Below, one piece after another: positions 1 through 5,491 of a stretch of 5,552 bases of DNA; the first letter of the stretch is position 1, and each line of letters begins with the position of its first letter. This DNA is from Planctomycetaceae bacterium (GTDB lineage: Bacteria > Planctomycetota > Planctomycetia > Planctomycetales > Planctomycetaceae): positions 1-5,552 of the forward strand of contig JAJDEK010000455.1 in assembly GCA_029259875.1 (NCBI GenBank). The letters are read 5' to 3'. Both the position numbers and the translations under genes were made by a program. The notes beneath the pieces are model-generated. The model did no database searches. It saw only the letters and a list, made by a program, of their open reading frames with translations, and was not told the origin of the DNA.

Positions 1-1
1 A

Positions 2-64
2 GCGATGTGTGATCCGCTCATTGCCTATAAAATTCGCAAAGCCTTAGCCGATAAGGCAGCATGA
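2..64 (+). CDS. 3' end of a gene paralogous to the downstream 2OG-Fe(II) oxygenase (partial)
   Basis: Only the last 20 codons and the TGA stop (62-64) are inside the window. The visible tail reads AMCDPLIAYKIRKALADKAA. It aligns without gaps to the C-terminus of the oxygenase at 560-1420: over the 14 residues starting at Cys (CDPLIAYKIRKALA against CDPEIASQIRDALA) ten are identical. A match so close to the stop in two consecutive same-strand genes suggests a tandem duplication, so this gene is inferred to encode a second 2-oxoglutarate/Fe(II)-dependent oxygenase. The codons differ at many synonymous positions, so the duplication is not recent. No catalytic residue of this copy is visible, and the function is inferred only from the tail. 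A short shared C-terminal helix on otherwise different proteins is the main alternative. Confidence 0.7.
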   Translation, partial: AMCDPLIAYKIRKALADKAA

Positions 65-559
65 CTTCCCTCATTGCAGAATGGTACATATTTTAATCCC
101 GATTTCTTAAGTAAGTTTTCTCGCTTTGAAATGTCATTTACACTCCCCCTTAAAAAAACGGAATTTGGGGCAATTATGTGCTTAAATGACAGGAAACCCT
201 GATAGGGAATGCCCAAAATGAGTACTTCATAGTCCAGTCCCTTCGCCATGCGAAATTTGAAATCTCAATAGCAAAGTGATAACTGATGCGACACACCGTG
301 AATCAAGGGCAATGTGTAGATTACTTACCAACAGCAGAATTTTTGCTATAGGACTTTGTTGACACATCAGGTAAAATACCGAAACAGTTTATTGGACTGT
401 CCGAGGAAAGATCATAACCATAGACATCACTTTTCAGAGTCAAGTTCTTGTTCTCGCCTGACTAATACTTGGATTTTTTTGTAGAACAGATCCAGAGAAG
501 CTCAGATACAATACTCAGATTAATAGTGAAACACAGCCAAACGACTCAAGGATGAAAAG
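65..559. other. 495-bp spacer between the two oxygenase-like genes; no convincing gene
   Basis: No reading frame here has a credible start, ribosome site and protein-like composition on the plus strand. A 74-codon minus-strand frame (249-25) exists but has no SD site and runs into the end of the upstream gene, so I do not call it. Visible small elements are TTCGC-CAT-GCGAA at 242-254, GGAC-T-GTCC at 394-402, and a weak hairpin AGCAGA/TTTGCT at 333-347. A TTGACA hexamer at 359-364 has no properly spaced -10 partner. A TACAAT at 507-512 could be a -10 box for the oxygenase gene, but no -35 box is recognisable at 16-18 bp. The spacer is long for co-transcribed tandem paralogues, so the second copy may have its own promoter. 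Confidence 0.6.
548..552 (+). promoter_or_regulatory. Shine-Dalgarno site of the oxygenase gene
   Basis: AAGGA lies 7 nt before the ATG at 560 and is the clearest, best-spaced SD site of the window. It fixes the start at 560. An out-of-frame ATG at 552-554 overlaps the site and is not used by the long frame. Confidence 0.75.
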
Positions 560-1420
560 ATGGCCCTTAAAACACTCACAGCCAATACCGAAATCACTCA
601 ATATGTCTTATCGCATATGATTCAGCGGTTGAATGCAACCGAGCCAGTCGAAGACCCTTTTCCCTATATCACCGTGACGAACATTTTCCCAGAAGACATC
701 TATGCTGAAATCATTGAAAATCTCCCCGGTCAATCAAATTATACGACGATGGGAGAACGGCATATTATGGAGAATGGTGAATCTAACCGATTTGAATTTG
801 AACTCGCTGAGGAAAAAATCAACCAGAGCTTCAAAGAACAACAGCAAGAACTTTGGATTGGAGTTCGGAATGCTCTGGCGTCCCCCGAATTAAAACAAGC
901 GGTCTTTAATTCACTGAGTTCCGGCATCGCCTACCGGTTTGGAGTTGATCATACAGAAGTTAATCAGGTCGAAGCGTTTCCGCGATTGAGTTTGATGCGC
1001 GAAAAACCGGGTTACTTTATTTCACCACACCCTGATACCCGTAAAAAAATTGTGACATTCCAAATTGCTTTGCCCAGAGATCGATCTCAGCTCGAACTGG
1101 GGACTGCGCTTTATAAACGTAATCTTGTTCCACAATTTGTTCTCGGTAGACCAAAAGGATTCAGGGGATTTGAAAAAATCAAGCAAAACCCATTTGAACC
1201 GAACAGTGCATTCGCATTCTCAGTGATTAACACTCTGAGGAAAAAAAGCTGGCACGGCCGCGAGCAATTGGAAGGAGACTCAGGCATCCGTGATTCGCTC
1301 TTGAACATCTATTACGCCAAACAGGAACATGTCCTTCCCAATCAGGCGATACCGAAGTGCGACCCCGAGATCGCCAGCCAAATCAGAGACGCTCTGGCTG
1401 AAGCGGAAAAACAACAATAG
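560..1420 (+). CDS. 2-oxoglutarate/Fe(II)-dependent oxygenase (jelly-roll fold), substrate unknown
   Basis: The product has 286 residues, with no signal peptide and no membrane segment, so it is probably cytoplasmic. Enzymes of this superfamily couple oxidative decarboxylation of 2-oxoglutarate to succinate with hydroxylation or another oxidation of a second substrate. The sequence shows the expected order of active-site residues: the HxD metal ligands H157 and D159 (SPHPDTRKK), a strand with GTALY at 181-185, the distal metal ligand H232 (SWHG), and R244 twelve residues later (GIRDS), placed to bind the 2-oxoglutarate carboxylate. The N-terminal part (about 34-56, FPYITVTNIFPEDIYAEIIE) is the lead-in typical of prolyl-hydroxylase-like bacterial members, where 'nvfpedfy..l' motifs recur. 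The start is supported by AAGGA 7 nt upstream. The gene follows a probable paralogue (ends at 64) and precedes an ABC-2 transporter unit 103 bp downstream, with a putative terminator between. The substrate cannot be read from the sequence; a sugar, lipid, peptide or protein side chain are all open. The fold is highly likely; the reaction is not assigned. Confidence 0.88.
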   Translation: MALKTLTANTEITQYVLSHMIQRLNATEPVEDPFPYITVTNIFPEDIYAEIIENLPGQSNYTTMGERHIMENGESNRFEFELAEEKINQSFKEQQQELWIGVRNALASPELKQAVFNSLSSGIAYRFGVDHTEVNQVEAFPRLSLMREKPGYFISPHPDTRKKIVTFQIALPRDRSQLELGTALYKRNLVPQFVLGRPKGFRGFEKIKQNPFEPNSAFAFSVINTLRKKSWHGREQLEGDSGIRDSLLNIYYAKQEHVLPNQAIPKCDPEIASQIRDALAEAEKQQ

Positions 1421-1421
1421 T

Positions 1422-1467
1422 CAGACAAGCCAGCTAACGTCTGGCACTGTTCGGGCGTCTGTTTTTT
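1422..1467 (+). terminator. Putative Rho-independent terminator after the oxygenase gene
   Basis: Starting 2 nt after the TAG stop, CAGAC (1422-1426), a bulged AA, and GCC (1429-1431) can pair with GGC-GTCTG (1454-1461), directly followed by six T (1462-1467). The 22-nt interior is large. A competing inner hairpin, GCCAG (1429-1433) with CTGGC (1441-1445), also exists, and CAGAC can alternatively pair with GTCTG at 1439-1443. The stem next to a T-tract supports termination and would separate the oxygenase from the ABC genes. The bulge and large loop keep confidence moderate. Confidence 0.45.
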
Positions 1468-1523
1468 GTGAATCTCTGGCTTTGTCGCTCGACCCGAAAC
1501 GGTGGGTACCGTAAGATGGCACC

Positions 1524-2555
1524 ATGAACGCCATTGTCGTAAAAAATCTCGAAAAAACATACAAAGTCTATCAAAAAAATGAGGGCGTGTTTGCTTCAGT
1601 CAAGGGACTGTGGCGACGCGATTATAAAACAGTACACGCTGTTTCTGATGTGAGTTTTACCATTGGACAAGGCGAAATTGTTGCCTTCCTCGGACCAAAC
1701 GGTGCCGGTAAAACGACAACACTCAAACTTCTGTCTGGACTCATTTTCCCTTCAGCCGGATCTGCAACCGTTTTAGGGCATGTCCCCTGGAAACGCGAAA
1801 ATGAATACCGACGACGCTTTTCGCTGGTAATGGGGCAAAAAAATCAGCTCTGGTGGGACCTGCCTGCCCAGGAATCGTTTCGTCTTCACAAGGAAATCTA
1901 CCGGATTGATCCACAAGAATACACGCGTCGCATTGATGAATTAACAAGCCTGCTCGAAGTGCGACACCTGATTGGCCAACCCGTTCGTGAGCTCTCGCTG
2001 GGAGAACGCATGCGAATGGAACTCATCGCAGCATTACTTCACAGACCTGATGTTTTACTGCTTGATGAACCTACGATCGGCCTGGATGTTGTTTCGCAGC
2101 GACGCGTCCAAGAATTTCTAAAATACTACCAAATCGAACAGAAAACGACTGTCGTTTTAACCAGTCACTATATGAAAGATGTGGAAGCACTTTGTAAACG
2201 AGCCGTCATCATTAACCAAGGCTCTATCAAACACGATGGTCCTTTAAGTGACATTCTTGATCGGTTCAGCAACTACAAAATCATGGATGTCCAGTTCGAC
2301 GGCGATGATATGCCCAGAGACTTTTCACAGTGGGGAGAGGTCATTGAAAATGAAGCACCACGCGTCAAGCTGAAAGTCCCACGTAATAAAATTCCGGAAA
2401 TTCTCTCGAGCCTGCTTTCCAAGTACCGAATTCTAGACGTCGGTGTGCAAGAAAGACCTCTTGAAGAAGTGATTGCGGAAGTTTTCACCGAACACAAAAA
2501 AGAGAGTGACCATGCGCGCGACGCAAAAAGTGAGTTGCAATCAACGACAGATTAA
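1524..2555 (+). CDS. ABC-2-type transporter ATP-binding protein (COG4586-like)
   Basis: This 343-residue cytoplasmic ATPase powers a membrane transporter, most likely with the permease encoded next. Visible motifs in order: Walker A GPNGAGKT (57-64), Q-loop region [11 protein letters not shown] (102-112), ABC signature LSLGERM (157-163), Walker B LLLDEP (178-183) with catalytic E182, D-loop GLD (186-188) and H-loop H215 (TSHY). All key residues are intact. The [12 protein letters not shown] stretch and the N-terminal [11 protein letters not shown]...[11 protein letters not shown] block are characteristic of the uncharacterised COG4586 group, which pairs with DUF990-type permeases, rather than of ordinary NatA/DrrA ATPases. 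Residues about 250-320 form an extra C-terminal domain, followed by a polar tail (324-343). The ATG at 1524 is preceded only by a weak TAAGA (1512-1516). A three-codon frame ATG-GCA-CCA-TGA (1516-1527) overlaps the start. The substrate is unknown. Confidence 0.95.
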   Translation: MNAIVVKNLEKTYKVYQKNEGVFASVKGLWRRDYKTVHAVSDVSFTIGQGEIVAFLGPNGAGKTTTLKLLSGLIFPSAGSATVLGHVPWKRENEYRRRFSLVMGQKNQLWWDLPAQESFRLHKEIYRIDPQEYTRRIDELTSLLEVRHLIGQPVRELSLGERMRMELIAALLHRPDVLLLDEPTIGLDVVSQRRVQEFLKYYQIEQKTTVVLTSHYMKDVEALCKRAVIINQGSIKHDGPLSDILDRFSNYKIMDVQFDGDDMPRDFSQWGEVIENEAPRVKLKVPRNKIPEILSSLLSKYRILDVGVQERPLEEVIAEVFTEHKKESDHARDAKSELQSTTD

Positions 2556-2574
2556 TAAAAGTAATTGAAACATA

Positions 2575-2592
2575 TCTGATCGTAGAATCAGA
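2575..2592 (+). promoter_or_regulatory. Intercistronic hairpin between ABC ATPase and permease genes
   Basis: TCTGAT (2575-2580) and ATCAGA (2587-2592) are perfect inverted repeats around a 6-nt loop, in the 78-bp gap between the two ABC genes. No T-tract follows, so it is not a standard terminator. It could tune mRNA stability or the ratio of the two subunits, or be chance: a 6-bp stem is short. Confidence 0.3.
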
Positions 2593-2633
2593 CTGACCAA
2601 CAGTTTTGAATACGACTTTTCGATATCAAGAAT

Positions 2634-3458
2634 ATGATCGCCAACCTGCGGACTAATTGGATTATTTTAAAGACTTCTGTGGAAGAACGTCTCGTCTACC
2701 GGGGAGATTTCATATTTGCCACATTGGTTCGCTTCCTGCCTATCGTAACTCAAATTTTTCTGTGGGGAGCCATCTACGGAATTTATACCAGTTCCCCCGT
2801 CGGTTCCATCAAAGGTTATAACTATAAAGAAATGGTCGCCTATTACCTGCTTGTCATGGTGGGGCGCGCTTTTTCCAGTATGCCGGGGCTATCCAACGGC
2901 ATTGCCAACGATGTTCGTGATGGAACCATCAAAAAATATTTAGTTCAACCCATTGATATGTTGGGATATCTGTTTTGGGCGCGTGTCGCCCACAAACTGG
3001 TATATTATCTGGTAGCCATCGGACCTTTTATTCTCGTCTTTTATCTTTGCCGCGAATATTTCACTAGCTTGCCTGACGCTTTTACAATCACTGCCTGTAT
3101 TCTGTCACTGCTGATGGCTTTTCTGGTTGGCTTCTTAATTGAGTCATTGATCGGGCTGATTGCTTTCTGGTTCCTGGAAGTGAGTTCGCTGATCTTCATC
3201 TATATGATGCTGAACTATTTTCTTTCCGGGCACATGATCCCGCTTGATCTCTTTCCAGAACCGTTAAGTTACTGGATGCAACTCCTGCCTTTTAAATATC
3301 TGGCATATTTCCCTGGAGCTGTGTTCCTTGGAAAGTATACAAATGAAGAACTCATTTTCGAATTGGCCATCGAAGTTGTCTGGATTGCTGTCCTATTTGC
3401 GTTGAATCGCATCGCCTTTCACCGAGGGACGAAACGTTATAGTGCTTTCGGAGGGTAA
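2634..3458 (+). CDS. ABC-2-type transporter permease (DUF990 / COG4587-like)
   Basis: The 274-residue integral inner-membrane protein has about six predicted helices: roughly 26-50, 65-83, 117-139, 149-168, 170-195 and 239-260. Diagnostic features of the DUF990 (ABC2_membrane_6) permeases are the N-terminal amphipathic entry followed by [11 protein letters not shown], the [13 protein letters not shown] block (61-73), the cytoplasmic [13 protein letters not shown] segment (95-107), which probably contacts the ATPase, and [14 protein letters not shown] (198-211) before the last helix. It lies 78 bp downstream of the ATPase gene on the same strand, so the two should form one transporter. Homologous systems commonly carry two such permeases; none follows here, so the protein may homodimerise or its partner may be encoded elsewhere. 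The ATG at 2634 has only a poor upstream purine run (AAGAA, 2628-2632) and no in-frame alternative close by. The transported substrate is unknown. Confidence 0.92.
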   Translation: MIANLRTNWIILKTSVEERLVYRGDFIFATLVRFLPIVTQIFLWGAIYGIYTSSPVGSIKGYNYKEMVAYYLLVMVGRAFSSMPGLSNGIANDVRDGTIKKYLVQPIDMLGYLFWARVAHKLVYYLVAIGPFILVFYLCREYFTSLPDAFTITACILSLLMAFLVGFLIESLIGLIAFWFLEVSSLIFIYMMLNYFLSGHMIPLDLFPEPLSYWMQLLPFKYLAYFPGAVFLGKYTNEELIFELAIEVVWIAVLFALNRIAFHRGTKRYSAFGG

Positions 3459-3599
3459 CTGATTAAATAGAAGGCTGTTAGCTTCACAAAAACTTCATAT
3501 TTAAGCTGAAATCACGGTCATCATCCTGATCTCAAATTACCTTACCTCAAAGTTTCCGAGTTCTCCGTTAGACGGATGATCGCTTGTCTGCTAAAATGA

Positions 3600-3629
3600 A
3601 TTATGAAAGGTTTAGGATACTTTCATAAT
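3600..3629. repeat. Perfect 10-bp inverted repeat upstream of the MFS gene
   Basis: ATTATGAAAG (3600-3609) and CTTTCATAAT (3620-3629) are exact reverse complements separated by 10 nt. The 20-bp centre-to-centre spacing corresponds to about two helical turns, as in operators bound by dimeric regulators. No T-tract follows, so intrinsic termination on the plus strand is unlikely. It could be an operator for the MFS gene, an RNA hairpin, or a processing site. Confidence 0.6.
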
Positions 3630-3710
3630 CAGTGGCGTTTTGCCAATATGAGTCTTTCCTCGCCTCAGAATTACGAACTTAGATACGTTTTCGGTGTCTA
3701 CAGAGTGTGG

Positions 3711-3745
3711 TTCGTGACAACTTCACTACACGAATGAAACTCGTG
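3711..3745 (+). promoter_or_regulatory. Pair of mutually exclusive small hairpins
   Basis: TTCGTG (3711-3716) can pair with CACGAA (3729-3734). The CACGA within that second arm (3729-3733) can instead pair with TCGTG (3741-3745). The two folds exclude each other. TCGTGA occurs at both ends as a direct repeat. This is a switch-like arrangement but built from short 5-6 bp stems, so chance is possible. Confidence 0.3.
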
Positions 3746-3792
3746 AAAGCTTCTCTCCCCTGTCCGGGATTTCTTATCAACGGACTTGCGTT

Positions 3793-3825
3793 TGGAAAAG
3801 TGAACTGAAAGCAGTTCCGATTCCA
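3793..3825 (+). promoter_or_regulatory. Two-tier hairpin 57 nt upstream of the MFS start
   Basis: An inner perfect stem GAACTG (3802-3807) / CAGTTC (3812-3817) closes an AAAG tetraloop. It is extended, across a 4x3 internal loop, by an outer stem TGGAA (3793-3797) / TTCCA (3821-3825). Eleven pairs in a 33-nt element make a credible RNA structure or a binding site in the leader of the MFS gene. No T-tract follows. Confidence 0.45.
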
Positions 3826-3841
3826 TAAAAATCGATCGTTC

Positions 3842-3870
3842 TTGGATACGGCAATTAGCCCAACATTAAT
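3842..3870 (+). promoter_or_regulatory. Weak candidate promoter of the MFS gene
   Basis: TTGGAT (3842-3847) and ATTAAT (3865-3870) are separated by 17 bp, matching the sigma-70 layout but each only partly matching the consensus (3 and 4 of 6). If used, transcription would begin only a few bases before the ATG at 3883, giving a nearly leaderless mRNA, which would fit the missing SD site. The upstream hairpins would then be DNA elements rather than leader RNA. Confidence 0.2.
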
Positions 3871-3882
3871 TAAAAAAATCAA

Positions 3883-5136
3883 ATGTCAATTACTCCTATT
3901 GTTTCCACTAATCAAGAGGAACCAATCTACAACCGACTTTTCTGGCTTTGTTACCTGGCAAATGTGATCTTGGTCACTGCCAACGCCCTTACCTTTCGTT
4001 TTGCTGATTTAATCACCTATCTCGGCGGAACCGAAGAGCTCGTCGGTGACATCGTAAGTTGTGGTGTATTTGTAGCGTTGATTGCCCGTTTCTTTCTCGG
4101 GCAAGGAATTGATCGCTACGGCGTAAGAAGACTGTGGGCTATTTCCGCTATCATCTTTATCATCGGTGCAGGCGGAACCGCGTTTTGCAGGTCATTAGAT
4201 TGGGAAATATTCGCTTTAAGGACATTTTTTGCGACAGGGATTGCAGGCATGTTTACGTGCTCTATCGTCCATATTCAGCAAAAAATTCCTCACCATCGTA
4301 GAACGGAAGTCATCGGCAGTCTGGGAAGCAGTGGGTTCGTGGGAATCATTCTCGGTACTCAGATCAGTGACTGGATGATGCGCTGGTTCGCTCCTGGAAA
4401 TGCTCAATTCTATGCCGTGTTTGGCATCCCCGCAGTTCTGGGGCTATTTTACTTCATCATTGTGCTTACCATTACCCGCAATGACATTCACCGTAGACCA
4501 AAGGTCACACCGGCTGCTCATCAGTTACTGTTCCGCTACTGGCCCGGTCAGGTTGTTGTGATCGCCATCATGATGGGGCTTAGCTTCACCGTGGTGAGTG
4601 TCTTTTTAACTCGGTTTGTGACACAACGCGAACTTGGGGGAATTGGAACATTCTTTGCCGGATATGCAATCTCTGCCTTTGTCATTCGTCTCTTAACAAG
4701 ACGCTGGGGAGAAACTGTCGGACGGAATAAAATGATTGTTATGGGCCTGATGGGTCATGCCATTGGACACATCATTCTGCCTTCGATCACGCAGGAATGG
4801 CAATTGATTGGCCCCTCAATTTTGTGTGGTTTTGGGCATGCCCTGCTCTTCCCGGCAGTCGTTTCACTGGGAACGGAATCTTTCCCCAAACACTATCGCG
4901 GAACCGGCACAACCATTGTGCTTGGCTTTTTCGATATCGGAGCCATTGTGTTTGCACCGATTCTGGGAAGTATTATCGACAATTGGGGCATTGTTCCGAT
5001 GTTTTATACATCGGCTTCGATCATGACCCTTACCGCGACCGTTTACTCTGTAACGGCTAATCACAGTGTCAGTAAAGATGCTGCCGCTTCACAGGAACTT
5101 TGCGCCACAGCCACACTTGAAGAAGCTTTGGATTGA
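3883..5136 (+). CDS. Major Facilitator Superfamily transporter, substrate unknown
   Basis: The 417-residue inner-membrane protein has about 12 predicted helices (approximately 17-40, 55-74, 84-102, 107-128, 142-165, 176-198, 220-243, 250-271, 283-303, 306-328, 342-364, 368-391), the usual length and two-half organisation of the family. The loop between helices 2 and 3 carries the MFS motif A as GQGIDRYGVRR (73-83), with the conserved Asp at D77 and Arg at R78. A degenerate second copy, RRWGETVGRNK (273-283), lies between helices 8 and 9. Both termini are polar and probably cytoplasmic; the C-terminal tail (about 392-417) is Ala- and Glu-rich. Such carriers move sugars, drugs, siderophores or metabolites, usually with protons; the substrate cannot be deduced. 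The ATG at 3883 has no SD site, and the only in-frame upstream codons before a TAA (3871-3873) are non-start, so this start is fixed. A long structured spacer precedes it, suggesting separate control from the ABC genes. Confidence 0.93.
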   Translation: MSITPIVSTNQEEPIYNRLFWLCYLANVILVTANALTFRFADLITYLGGTEELVGDIVSCGVFVALIARFFLGQGIDRYGVRRLWAISAIIFIIGAGGTAFCRSLDWEIFALRTFFATGIAGMFTCSIVHIQQKIPHHRRTEVIGSLGSSGFVGIILGTQISDWMMRWFAPGNAQFYAVFGIPAVLGLFYFIIVLTITRNDIHRRPKVTPAAHQLLFRYWPGQVVVIAIMMGLSFTVVSVFLTRFVTQRELGGIGTFFAGYAISAFVIRLLTRRWGETVGRNKMIVMGLMGHAIGHIILPSITQEWQLIGPSILCGFGHALLFPAVVSLGTESFPKHYRGTGTTIVLGFFDIGAIVFAPILGSIIDNWGIVPMFYTSASIMTLTATVYSVTANHSVSKDAAASQELCATATLEEALD

Positions 5137-5199
5137 AGCAGCAGACGAAAACCACTAATATCAAAGATTGCTGTCATAGTTCCTACAATATTTCATTTT

Positions 5200-5229
5200 C
5201 GATGCTGCATCATCCGATGCTGCATCATC
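5200..5229. repeat. Two tandem copies of a 15-bp palindromic unit between convergent genes
   Basis: CGATGCTGCATCATC occurs twice without interruption (5200-5214 and 5215-5229). Each unit contains the odd palindrome GATGC-T-GCATC, so the first copy (5201-5211) can fold onto the second (5216-5226) in an 11-position stem with one central T-T mismatch and an ATCC loop. The second copy ends within the stop codon (5228-5230) of the minus-strand gene. It sits between two converging genes and could block read-through from either side. No T-tract follows on either strand, so it is not a textbook intrinsic terminator. Confidence 0.7.
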
Positions 5230-5491
5230 AAACTGTTCCAGACTCAAGGTCCTGCACTAGTTCTGCCAAAACGGCCGGATCTTCAGACTTAAGAATATGA
5301 TCAATGCGTGAGGCTCGAATTTCCAAACGTTCCATAATTTCGCGGGCTTTTTCCCAAAGCTTTCCCTTTTTCTTGCCTTCTGCCAAATACAGGTTTGTGC
5401 ACAACTCTGCGAGCTTTTGCTGATCTATGGATTCCCGGTTATCATAGTAGCGTTTGATCACATCTTTCTGATAATTTGAATAATCTGCCAT
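5228..5491 (-). CDS. Small helical protein of unknown function, probably conserved in planctomycetes
   Basis: The 87-residue protein (starts MADYSNYQKDVIKRYYDNRE) has no signal peptide or membrane helix and is rich in Lys, Glu, Leu and Arg. It reads as three or four amphipathic helices: about 4-19, 23-38 (LAELCTNLYLAEG), 41-57 (KKGKLWEKAREIMERLE), and 60-83, with a short DP break at 71-72. I recall similar short proteins ('MxDYSxxQKxIIxRYY...LYLAE...LW') annotated as hypothetical in planctomycete genomes; this is memory, not a search. No enzymatic motif is visible, so a binding or structural role is more likely than catalysis. An AGGAG (5509-5505, minus strand) lies 13 nt before the ATG, longer than usual; an in-frame TAA four codons upstream excludes an earlier start. 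A TACAAT on the minus strand (5542-5537) could be a -10 box, but its -35 would be outside the window. The gene converges on the MFS gene. Confidence 0.85.
   Translation of the reverse strand: MADYSNYQKDVIKRYYDNRESIDQQKLAELCTNLYLAEGKKKGKLWEKAREIMERLEIRASRIDHILKSEDPAVLAELVQDLESGTV

Larger units (their letters stand above)
3459..3882. other. 424-bp non-coding region with several inverted repeats (MFS gene leader)
   Basis: No supported gene lies here. A 67-codon minus-strand frame with a TTG start (3882-3679) is not protein-like and runs through the hairpins, so it is not called. The stretch holds three distinct inverted repeats described separately (3600-3629, 3711-3745, 3793-3825), plus a possible long-range 7-bp pairing ATCATCC (3520-3526) with GGATGAT (3574-3580). 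No terminator with a T-tract is visible after the permease; AGCTT (3480-3484) and AAGCT (3503-3507) could form only a weak stem. No known riboswitch consensus is recognised. Its likely content is the promoter and 5' leader of the MFS gene. Confidence 0.6.

Noticed and set aside
25..249. A 74-codon minus-strand frame starting at 249
   Set aside because: It has no SD site, an in-frame stop six codons before its ATG, and its end overlaps the real 3' end of the plus-strand gene that finishes at 64. Some of it looks protein-like, but I recognise no family and cannot extend it in other frames.
359..377. TTGACA with TAAAAT as a promoter
   Set aside because: The two boxes are only 7 bp apart, far from the 16-18 bp needed, and no better -10 box lies at the right distance.
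1111..1560. Overlapping frames antisense to, or in other frames of, the oxygenase and ATPase genes
   Set aside because: They lie within or across genes with clear family motifs, lack ribosome sites and have no recognisable domains; they are shadows of the real genes.
3679..3882. A 67-codon minus-strand frame with a TTG start next to the MFS ATG
   Set aside because: An AGGAG-like sequence does lie about 10 nt before the TTG, but it falls on codons 4-5 of the MFS gene. The product is not protein-like and the frame runs through strong hairpins, so it is probably a chance frame.
3459..3882. Remnant of a second ABC permease
   Set aside because: No plus-strand frame here shows hydrophobic helices or the RDG...YL..P or SG...PL..FP motifs of this permease family.
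5200..5229. Beginning of a CRISPR array or other long tandem array
   Set aside because: There are only two abutting 15-bp units with no spacers, no further copies, and no cas genes in the window.
560..5491. A defence, toxin-antitoxin or mobile-element system
   Set aside because: No nuclease, transposase, integrase, toxin or nucleotide-signalling motif was found; the genes are an oxygenase, transporter parts and a small helical protein, with no terminal repeats framing them.
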